This document shows positions 33,204-43,378 of a DNA stretch of 64,000 nt, in pieces. The first letter of the stretch is position 1; each line of letters opens with the position of its first letter. The stretch spans positions 4,559,001-4,623,000 of the forward strand of contig JADLSH010000358.1 of NCBI GenBank assembly GCA_016169945.1, read 5' to 3'. The notes under the pieces are model-generated. The model was not told where the DNA came from. It saw nothing but the letters and a program-made list of their open reading frames with translations, and searched no databases. Source of the DNA: Trachythela sp. YZ-2020 (Eukaryota > Cnidaria > Anthozoa > Malacalcyonacea > Clavulariidae). The position numbers and the translations under genes were made by a program.

Positions 33204-34801
33204 TGCTCCCATGGGCTATAGGCCCTCATCCCCTTTGTGCACAGTTTTTTAACGGTACACTCATTGAGTGACATTGACCTCATACTTTGACATCATACAA
33301 TTATACAATTATGCAAATACGCATGAGCAGATACATGTACGCTTTGCGGACCTATTTTTGTATCTGCGTAGCAGATATAATGCTATCGACTTGTTAATGT
33401 TAGCTGTTAGCTGTTAGCTTGTAGCCATTCAGCGACGAGCTTATATAAGCCAATCACCGATTAGCTTACACATCGTTTGACCATTCAGTGACCGCTAGCT
33501 TAAAATGACGTAATTATATTGTCACTCTTTGATCTCGATGTATAACTGGATTGATGTTGATTATTTCAAGATGGCGGACTACTGAAGGGCGAAAATTGTA
33601 AACATGAGTAAAATTTTTAATTTGACTGTGAAAATTATGCATCAAACCAACGATCATTTTAATTTTGTATATTGTTTTGAACATGGCAAGAGTCGAGGGA
33701 GTATTGGAAGTGGTTGATCGCATTTTACGCTGTGAAAATGATTGCCAATTTACACAAAGTATTTACTTTACTTGACCTGCTATATATCAATATCATTTGA
33801 ATCAGGAAACAAGGTAAGCCTTTTTAAATATTGTACGAATATCCTGCATTATTCGAGCTTCTATTTCGACAAAGTTAACTCATAAAAGTGTTAAAATAAT
33901 GCAATATTTATTCTCAACACTATTTGTGTCAAAATCATCAAATCGAATTGTCATTTCGATAGTCAACATCACCTTATACTTTTGAGATTTTTAATTGGTA
34001 TAAAGATATAAGCACAGTTTGGCATTTCTTTCCCAAACTGCTGTGACTAGGGGGACGAAACGAGTTGATGGTATGTAATATTTATATGTGATTGTGGTGT
34101 GCCTTTTTAAATATTGTACGAATATCCTGCATTATTCGAGCTTCTATTTCGACAAAGTTCACTCATAAAAGTGTTAAAATAATGCCATATTTATGCTCAA
34201 CACCATTTGGGTCAAATCGACAATAGTTTATGGTCATTGTTTCTCATTTCAATAGTCAACATCACATTTCGACAAAGTTCACTCACAAAAGTGTTAAAAT
34301 AAAGCCATATTTATTTTCAACACTATTTGGGTCAAATCGACAATAGTTCATGGTCATTGTTTGTTATTTCAATCGTCAACGTCATCTTATATTAAATTTA
34401 CTTTTGATATTTGATTGGTATAAAGATATAAGCACAGTTTGGCATTTCTTTCCCAAACTGTTTTGACTAGGGGACTAAATGAGTTGATGGTATGTAATAT
34501 TTATATGTGGTGTGTAAATAGTGCTGCTAACATAACCTTTATTCTCAAGTATAAAAGACTAAAATCTTAAGGTTTCACAATTGTTTAAAAAAATGCTCCC
34601 ATGGGCTATAGGCCTTCGTCCCTTTATGCACAGTTTTTTAAAAGCAACATCAACGTTCATCCACTCATTGAGTGATATTGACCTCGTGCATTGACATCTA
34701 TGCAAATACACATGCGCAGATACACGTACGCTTAGCGTACCTATTTTTGTATCTGCGAATGCAGATATATTGCCATCGTGTTGTTAGCTGTTAGCTGTTA
34801 G
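33204..34801 (+). repeat. Full 1.39 kb repeat unit plus start of the next
   Basis: The string TGCTCCCATGGGCTATAGGC occurs at 33204 and 34594, giving a 1390 bp period. The unit contains the empty Harbinger target (around GTAAACATGAGTAAAATTT, 33600), two to three internal duplications of a block with CCTGCATTATTCGAGCTTCT, and the word TGTTAGC in tandem. The second unit is cut at 34801 by the HIRAN/SANT element. Confidence 0.85.
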
Positions 34802-34923
34802 CCAGAGGAGGAATGGTGACTATACCGTGATGCTTTGCGATTAATTATATATTATTCATTTTTCGGACGAGCGCGCTCATTATTCGCTTGGCTGTCGCTA
34901 TCAACACAACAGAAGTGAGAGAT

Positions 34924-36549
34924 ATGGCGGATTTTATAAGCCCAATTCGCGGCCATAAAGCTTCAGTTTTGGAAGGACATGAGCTTCTTTTTGTTCATTG
35001 TGTATCGTCGGAGCCTATGCTGCTGGTTCCCAATGGATTATCGTGTGTTCAGTTTGAATGTCGTGAGATTCACATCAGTTTTTTGGATAGTTTGGACATC
35101 AGAAGATCGCTATTTGTCCAGCATGCAACTGTTAATGGCATAAAAGTTGACGAAATGTTCGCTGATTGCAGTAGTCCCGTACAGATAGAGATACATTCCA
35201 GTTGTATTTTTAAGGTAGGTATTTGTTTTAATCGTGAAACGTATTACAAATTACAAAATAATGTCATGTATTAAAATAAAAGCAAATACTTAGCGAAGCA
35301 ATTATAGGTTACTTTCACTTTGACTTTCAGGCTTCGCCTTCATCAAAGCCCGTTTTTGCTTTTTAATTTCAGATTTCTGGGCTTGTATAGGATTCATACT
35401 CTGATAACCAACGTTTTGAACCAACGTTGGCAATAATATATTTGTGCTATCTATTTTCAAATTTATATGCACTTTTATGGCTGGGAATCCAGTTACTAAA
35501 GTTTATAGAGAAGCTTTATTTTGTTGCTATTTACTACAATTTAGTCTTTACTACACTACCAACATTGTTCTCATATCTTGTAGTTCTCGGACCTCAATGA
35601 TCCTCGGCGAGATGAAAAAGGACAAAATCTTGTGTTTTATAATGTTATTTTATGGGATTTTGATATTCTGCCAACACCACCTTCTCAAGCAGTTCAACCT
35701 CGAGATCCGGATACTGTTAACGAAGAGTTAGACAACGTGTTGTCACCAGTAAACTTACAAGGGGAAAGTGGATGTAACTGTACCCTACAACCAATAAATC
35801 CTGTGTGCTTGGTGGGTATTCCAGTTCATCGGATGTTGAATGATGATGATGTGATGAGAGAAAGAGAGATGGAGGAAATCAGAGAATTAACTCAAACTTT
35901 GGATGTGGAAGATTCTGTAACAGAGGATACTTATGATTCCAGGGAAGACGACGATGGTCTTGATGAAGAGGATGGTGATCTTGGTGGTGATGGTGATCTT
36001 GATGGTGTTGGTGATCTTGATGGTGTTGGTGATCTTGATGGTGCTGGTGATCTTGATGGTGCTGGTGATCTTGATGGTGATCTTGGTGGTGCTGGTACAG
36101 GTGATGGTAATGATGGTGATCTTGATGGTGGTGATGATAACAGGGAGATTTTATATGCTGAAAAATTTGTTGTTGTTGGGTCTTGGCATGAACAAAGATA
36201 CCAAGGTGCTCTTGCAAGCTGCATGTGGAGGAGATCAGCAAAGCTTGATTTACAATTTAATGTGGAATCTGAACCAGACAATGTTAAAGACAAAAATGCT
36301 TTGAAATTTTCAATTTTTCACAACAACAAGTGGCATGTTATTGGTTATTGTGCGGTGAACAAAATACCTAAACTTAAGCGAGCTATGCATAGAAACGAAG
36401 TACGATCAGTTTCTCTCGAAAGTTTAAAGAGAAGATATGCTCCCAGGGAAAATACATTACTCTACTGTGCAGCATTGCTGATTGTGAAAAGTGGACCATG
36501 GGACAGAGATGATCCAAGAAACAATTATAACAGTGATATAGATTACTAG
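34924..36549 (+). CDS. HIRAN-like domain protein of the TIR element (2 exons)
   Basis: Exon 1 runs 34924-35214 (97 codons, donor AAG|GTAGGT) and exon 2 runs 35584-36549 (acceptor TCTTGTAG). Both junctions are phase 0, giving about 418 residues. The N-terminal part begins MADFISPIRGHK and is unrecognised. The middle has a Gly/Asp-rich acidic repeat DGDLDG encoded by 18 bp units. The C-terminal domain (about 289-400) reads FVVVGSWHEQRYQGAL, then EPDNVKDKNALKFSI and HVIGYCAVNKIPKL. These fit the HIRAN fold, a DNA-end-binding domain found in HLTF/Rad5 helicases and as a stand-alone domain in mobile elements. The reading frame is intact. AATAAA at 36721 is a plausible poly(A) signal. If HIRAN is right, it could bind element ends or replication intermediates, which is inference. 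Confidence 0.7.
35970..36140 (+). repeat. 18 bp coding tandem repeat
   Basis: Units of the type GGTGATCTTGATGGTGCT, giving Gly-Asp-Leu-Asp-Gly-Ala/Val. The opposite strand opens His/Pro-rich frames that are by-products. Confidence 0.9.
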
Positions 36550-37445
36550 AATATTGTAAATTATTGTGTTTTTATCTTTTTGTTTTCTTAATCAACCTAA
36601 TTCTTCCCATGTGTTTTGGTTGAATGAAAATGGTGCAACATTTCTTAAACATTTTATGCATTTCTTATTTCAGGTCTACTGTAATTATGATATGATTTGT
36701 AACTTGAATTTTATGAAAGAAATAAATTGTTTTCATAAACAATTCACTGTGTGTATTTATTATATTGTCTACCTAATTAGTAACAACCTGGGTGCCAGAG
36801 CCTCTGGGGGTTTTATTGGGGATGTGAGAAGTGACGACCTCCATAAGTCATAACTGATTTGAAAACAATTCCTGTCTATATTTTGCTCATAGATGGATTT
36901 TCCAATTTTGCTCTGGGGGTGTGCAAAAAGGTGTAACATAATTTTATTTTTGAAACTTTATTTCAATCATATTACATCACTCCTGTAAATTTCTTGGGGG
37001 GGGGGATTTCTGTGGGTACACACTCATGGCCAGAAAATCCGTCTATGATGTATATCTACTGTTTCATTGGTTGAGATGTGATATACAGTATCAGAGCCCA
37101 GACGCACAGAACTGTGTCACGATTATAAAAAGCTGATAAAAATTGGTCATATGATTTAAGCTGGCCAATAGTATTTACTTATTTGTGAAAATTATGTGGG
37201 CATGCCATGATATTTGTAAAATTTCAAGTTCTCAATTTTGCAAATGAAAGTGAACTATTTACCTGTCTAATTCGTTTTTTCCCCTTTTTATTATATCAAA
37301 CAAATAGAATTTGTTATATAAAACGAATACATCTAGAGCTTGTAAGTGAATACATGCGTATGTGTTTTTATGACGTCACAAGTACAACAACCAATCACAA
37401 AAGCTGTATCTATGTACTCGCCACAACGGCTCGTTAATTAGGCCT

Positions 37446-38577
37446 TTAAACAATCATAAGTAATGGTTGGGCATCACTTGTTGTTGGTAGGGGTGCCGAG
37501 GGTGGTGGTGCCGATGGTGGTGGTGGTGCCGATGGTGCTGAGGGTGGTAATGGTGCCAAGGGTGGTAGTGATGGGGGTGCTGAGGGTGGTGGTGGCCTCT
37601 TATCAATCACTAGTTCTGCTAAACTGTCAGATAATGTCAAACCATAATGGATTTCAGCATCTTCCAATGTTGCAAACTTTTTCCTGTACACAACAGTTAC
37701 TCGTGATCGCAGACGGCAATCTATATAAAAGGCATGAACACAAGAATGAAGTAACATCACATCTATGATTCAATAATATTTAAAAACATCCTTGATCTTA
37801 CTCTTTTTATACTAAGGGCTTTCAAAATAAGCCGGCAGCCGCTGGGTTACTTTGAGCTTTACCGCTGGGTTACTATGAGCTTTACCGCTGGCAACTGTGA
37901 CCTGTCGGTCAAATTTTAGAACAATTTCAATAACAGACAACTTAAAATCCACATTACCGCCTGCTAATTTATTATCACAACAGTCTATATTGAACTAATT
38001 CTGAAATCCCTGTATATATATATTAATGAATTAGACATCTAACAGTAGCATTAACTTACTTGATAAGAGAATGTTAGAAGGAGTACCACATTTAATATGT
38101 TTGGCACCATTGTCCCAGAAACTGTTCTTTTTACCAAATGCTGGCCACTCTCCAACAGACATTTTTCCATATTTTGGATCTGTTTTGGCAAATTATCACT
38201 ATGAACTCAACAAATGCCTTGTCTTCCTCAAAGGTCCATTGATGAAATTTTACTGGGGACTTCTTTGTAGGAGTAAGTTTCCTCCTTCTGGATATCTTTC
38301 TATAACAACAGTTGATACACTGTAATTATATTTATCTGTATATATACAGCAAGTGCTATAAATGAGACCTTTGTATAATTTTTACCTTTGGTGACATTCC
38401 AGGACTCTGACACAAAGCTCGACTGGATGATGAATTCTCCGTACGTGCAACTCTTCGTGACTTGTTCACAGGTTTTCCCGGCGTATCTCCTTTAGAAATA
38501 TATGTCCTCTTGGCAATATCATTTTCCTCATCAACAATGTCAATAATATTATAAACATCGCTGTCGTCAGATTCCAT
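37446..38577 (-). pseudogene. SANT/Myb-like protein of the TIR element (3 exons, one shift)
   Basis: Exon 1 is 38577-38386 (64 codons; acidic start MESDDSDVYN; donor AAG|GTAAAA). Exon 2 is 38295-38060 and exon 3 is 37720-37446. Exon 2 reads a Myb/SANT-type first helix HQWTFEEDKAFVEFI and, one base out of frame, the block GKKNSFWDNGAKHI; its donor is CAA|GTAAGT. Exon 3 starts after TTTTATATAG and reads CRLRSRVTVVYRKKF then LEDAEIHYG, the third-helix-like part, ending in a Pro/Ser/Ala-rich tail. Phases of all three exons agree if exon 2 has one extra base near 38190. That indel is why I call it a pseudogene; a sequencing error or an extra micro-intron could also explain it. It is convergent with the HIRAN gene. 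Probable role is DNA binding at the element ends. Confidence 0.6.
37462..37600 (-). repeat. Pro/Ala/Ser-coding short repeats
   Basis: GGTGGTGCCGATGGT-like units that give the proline-rich tail of the SANT-like protein. Such arrays vary in length easily. Confidence 0.7.
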
Positions 38578-39329
38578 TTTTCCCGAATTCTATAATAAAA
38601 TAGAAAAATAAAGTCAGTACAGTTAAATATATATTGCAGGTATCAAAATATATAGCAACATATATGCGTATGCTTCTAAATACAATATAAAATAGTGCAT
38701 CATACACAAGATTCCCTCGCGCCATAATGATCACAACGCGGTCTATTCCCGCCATCTGCGTTAGAATACAGCAAAAATACCCCATTTTCAAACCGCGATT
38801 ACTCCTCGATTTATTGGAGCTATTTTTTTCCCCGTTTCTGTTTAAAAAAGCTAATTAGCTCCAGCATTGTTTCAAGGTCACTTTTGTGGCGTGCCCTCTG
38901 ACCCATAAATACAATGCGTAATTAACATAACTAAAAAGAAATATCTATACCAAACAAGTCAAAAATAACTAAATTAGATACCTAAACAAAACAATTATTA
39001 AAACATACCTTCCAAAAAATCACATCTTTAGGGATAAAAATCGCAATATATTTCAACAATTTTTCACCTAACTTTGTTGAAAATCGCAAATGTGAATATT
39101 AATGAGATGCAATGCATTGTGGTATACTCACCATTCCTCCTCTGGCTGTTAGCTGTTAGCTGTTAGCTGTTAGCTGTTAGTACTCTGGAGTCGGGAAATA
39201 TTAAATACAGAGGACATTTTTAGAGGATTTTCACTTGTTAAAACCAACAGGAGCAAAACACAGTCAAAAGACCGAAAGGCCTAGGTCATGATCATCCTGT
39301 GTGGCCAATACAACATTGATTAATATTAA

Positions 39330-41702
39330 GGACCGGTCATTATTTATGACCGGGGGGGAACCGAAGAGAAAATGGGTGGGTAAACAAAATTTTATTAGAG
39401 GAAAGGTTTGGGTCAAAGAAAAATAGACCAAGCCAAGGGATGGGTAGAGTAAAAATCATCAAAGTAAAAATCAAAGAAAAATACTAAGTATTGTATTAAG
39501 ATATGGACCTGTATATGAGTTTATATGACAGACAACATGGTGTATGTGCCAAAACTCAAATCAGGGATGTAAAAATGACCACACCCAGAAACAGCACTGT
39601 CAACATAGCTCTATCTCCTAAACCATTGAACATTCTGGGGTGCTCATAGCATTTAGAATGGTTACTTTTAGAGGTGGTCATAGGAGAGTGGAAAATGTCT
39701 AGGTATGATATTTTATGAGAGAGTGGATATACACCATAACAGGTCAACTGATTATTTATACATGATGGCTATTTTTCCTTATTTCTTAAATTCTTTTTCT
39801 CGGGACAAAAATGATACTCATTAAAAAATAATACCAATATTGTAAAGATTCTTGCTATTTTGTAGAGAAATAATACGTTTAAGTACAATTTAAACCCCCT
39901 ACCAATGGACGATTTTCGCCATGTTTACGTTTTGTCCCTCTTCCTTGCTGTTTGTCATCGAGGCATTAAAAATGGTCGCAAGTTATTCTTTAACAAAATG
40001 ATAGTTGTCCCAAGAATACTCCAATAACGTTTTATCAGGTTTTAATGTAGTTCTGTTCATTTTTAATACATTCGATATTGTAGAAGATTTCAGCTTTGTT
40101 TCGTTTAATAATGGCGCCGATGCAAGTGTCTTGTCGCTTTTTCGCTCCAAATCACGCCAACTCGTCACCAAATATAGTCTCTATTGTATCATCCAAAAAT
40201 ATTATTATATTGTGGCAAGTATCCCGATAAAAAACTGCTCACAAAAATGAGTGGAAACTATATAATGTTCAAAGTATTTTGAAACTTCCGCGTAAACATC
40301 GCGTGGGCTAAGCTGACAGGGGGGTGCACTTTATATTTGTGTGAAATTTGTACTAATAAAGGCTATAAATAGGATATTAGGAAATAGTTTTCTTTTGTAT
40401 CCTGCACTATCCTGTATAAGAAAGAACTTTATAAAAATAGAAAGCTTTTTTCTTCAATAATTCAAATAATTTTAATGATAAATTTAGCTTAAGTGCTGCG
40501 TGAACAAAATTTTTCACTCTCCCCCCTCTGACAGCTATGCCCACGCAATGTTTTCACGGACTTGCGCGAAGCTTTCAAAATGCTTTTAACGATACAGTTC
40601 CACTGTATGTTATCTTTTGTGAGCAGTTTTTATCGGGATACTTGCCACAATCTAATATTTTTGGATGCTACAATAGAGACTATATTTGGTGACGAATTGG
40701 CGTGATTTGCAGCAGAAAAGCGACAAGACACTTGCAGTCATTACTGACCGAAAGTTAGAACGAAACAAAGCTTCTACAATATTGAATGTTACAGTAAATG
40801 AATGTTACAGTAAACCTGCTTGGAGTTTTTTTAGGCAACTATAATTTTGCTCAAGTATAACTTGCGCGAATTTCTATCAACTTCGATGACAAACAGCAAG
40901 GAAAAGGAACAAAACATGGCGAAAATCATCCATTGGTAAGAGGTAAGTGTACTTACACGTATTATTTCTCTACAAAATAGTAACAATCTTCACGAAATAT
41001 ATTTGTATTATATTTGAATAAGTATCATTTTTGTCCCAAGAAAAAAATATTTAGGAAATCAGGAAAAATAGCCATTCTGTGGTGTTGGAAGTTATGTAAT
41101 GTATATATAATTAGTTGACTTGGGTTGGTGTATAGCCATTTTCTCATAAAATATCATACCTAGACATTTTCCACTCTCCTATTACCACCCCTAAAAGTAA
41201 CTATTCTAAACACTATAAGCACCCCAGAATGTCAATAGCTTCAATGATTTAGGAGATAGAGCTATGTGGGCAGTGCCGTTGCTGGGTGTGGTCATTTTCA
41301 GTTGTTTCGCCCCGGATTCGGGTTATGGCACATAAGCCATGTTGTCCGTCATGGTCATTTTACCCTAAAACAGTTGAGATTATCTGTCCCAAATGAAATG
41401 CACACAAACTCATATACAGGTCCTAGACTATCTATACATTCACAAAGTAAATTAAGCTTAGTTTTTGGCACTTGTTACTACCGCACTTGTTCTGAAAGTC
41501 AAACAAGTCAATGTAGATTTTGAATTAGTGAAAGTAGTGAATAGAACAAAGTTAAAGTTGGGGGTGGGTCTAAGTTTTTTAAATGGCAGCTGAGGTTGGG
41601 TGGAGAAAAATCTTTTCTTGCTAAAGGTTGGGCCGATAGGAAATTCAGCCAAGAAAACGTTTCTATTCGGTGCCCCCCTTGCCATAAATAATGACCGGTC
41701 CC
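39330..41702. mobile_element. 2.37 kb fold-back element with TAA duplication
   Basis: Ends read GGACCGGTCATTATTTATG and the inverse, flanked by TAA at 39327-39329 and 41703-41705. The two halves are inverse copies over roughly 1.1 kb each. Examples are TATAGTCTCTATTGTA near 40170 against its inverse near 40670, and CTAGGTATGATATTTTATGA near 39700 against 41150. The centre is near 40.4 kb. TAA duplication and GGG-type ends point to mobilisation by Harbinger transposase. No coding gene. Confidence 0.8.
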
Positions 41703-41794
41703 TAAAAGGTATCTTAGTGTTAAATCAAATATGTTATAGAATAAGAAACAACATATTAAATCACAAAAACTTCATTTCAAAAACAAATGCGAAG

Positions 41795-42025
41795 ACGAAG
41801 TATAAAAATACTGTTCAAAAAACAGTTGAAGTTTTATGAAAATTTCGAAACGTTTTGTGAGACTTCTAAAGTTGAATTTGACAGTAAATCAAAGCTAAAA
41901 GAGTACGTAATAACATACCTACTTTATATAGTTGGGCAATTGATAATTTTATAGCTAAAATTAACAAATCTTATCCATATTTTACCATTTTGTACAAATT
42001 AAAATAAAAGAAATATACAGTGCAG
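41795..42025 (+). repeat. Dispersed repeat R1, copy c
   Basis: Shares GTTGGGCAATTGATAATTTT with copy a and extends further left than copy a, as copy b does. Homology to copies a and b stops near AAATATACAGTG. Confidence 0.8.
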
Positions 42026-43375
42026 GGCTCTCAAAACCAAATTTAAGAATTCCTTAGATTGGCCAAAAAAAATCTCCTGATTTCCTCAGATTTCCGTAAA
42101 ATTCCTTAAACCTAACATGAACCTAACATGAAGTATTGCCATAAATATTACGTCATTTGAATGGACAATATTTATTATATGTTTGATTTGTGAGCACGCT
42201 ACATGCCAATAAATATGCGTGGTGTTTCCAAAAGTTAAACATGTATTGAGTATTTTAATGCTAACCAACAACCTAGAAAATTAATATTATCATGTTTAAA
42301 ACATATATCATTATTCTTAAAATTTATAAATTTAAAGTTTATTTTCAAATTTCAATTTCCACGTTATCAAATTCAAAACAAGAATATATGAACACAACGT
42401 CAACAAAACGTGCGCGAAACCAGACATTCGACCGACATTGCAAGAAATTCCCCAAATATTTCCGCAAAAAAATGGGATTCCCCAGATTGCTCCCCAAAAT
42501 CGCTTTTTTGCAATAAAAAAAATTCGGCTCCGAGGAATTTTTTTAAAATCGCATATTTCAATACTTTGTACTTTAGGTGCTCGTGTGCAAAAAATAAAAA
42601 AGTTTTACCGAAGGAAAATCCAAAAATTAAGAAAGAAGATAAAAATACGACAATTTCTAAATCGCGTTGTTACCATGGCAACGTAAATATTTAGAAACAT
42701 TTTTTGTTTTTCGTAATCCGCAATATTGTGGCAATCTGATGGTCAAGTGACCAGTGAAGTCTTGTGACCATACCTTTGAAAATGAGCAAATAATGGACCT
42801 TAGAGCACATTTGCGTGCTACAGAATTAAAACTGTAGGGAGCCTCCTTAAGTTCGCCTTGAAATGATTTCATTTCTTAAATGAATTCTCCTTTAAATCAT
42901 GAATTTTTCAATATAATACCGGGTAATCTAAGAAAGATCACAGACATCACAGACATCACAGACATCAATCACAGACATCAATTTCACAAGAGCCCCCCAG
43001 AAACGTCTTTTGTGTTGTATATTGTATCTAACTATCGAATTAAATAACAATGCAATGTGGAAAATTATATCTGGTTTACCTTATATATGGTGTCGTATTT
43101 GTGATTTTCTATTCATTATATGGCTGTTTACAAAGATTACGAGTTTCCGTGTACTGTATAGATGTATACAGTGTATAGAAATACACCATAATGGACATAA
43201 AGCCGTTTGTGTAGGACGCCTGTGATAAAGATGGGACCATATAGTGAGAACAACTATTTTAGATTGGGTTTGTTTCAATAAAAGGTAAGTTTAAAGGTCT
43301 CGTGTACAATTTTACTCATAAACTAAAGCATTTACTGTTTACTGATAAATTACTCGAATTTTTACTGTTTACTGA
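42026..43375. other. No gene recognised
   Basis: AT-rich. A short tandem array of CACAGACAT units lies near 42935-42980, and TTACTGTTTACTGATAA occurs twice near 43330 and 43360. No coding domain seen. Confidence 0.5.
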
Positions 43376-43378
43376 TAA

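Larger units (their letters stand above)
34802..39145. mobile_element. 4344 bp TIR element with HIRAN and SANT genes
   Basis: Ends are CCAGAGGAGGAATGGTGA and its inverse, with about 26 of the first 30 positions matching (the next bases read C/G TATACC). It is inserted in a CTGTTAG tandem repeat, which continues on both sides and hides the exact target duplication. It contains two convergent spliced genes and no DDE, tyrosine, HUH or RT domain that I can recognise. It may be an autonomous element of a family with an unrecognised transposase, or a passenger element moved in trans. Confidence 0.75.

Noticed and set aside
35879..36304. His-rich, Ser/Pro-rich and Met/Val-rich frames
   Set aside because: They are other frames of the 18 bp coding repeat of the HIRAN-like gene.
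38071..38325. A plus-strand 84-residue protein
   Set aside because: It is antisense to exon 2 of the SANT-like gene, which has matching splice sites and domain motifs.
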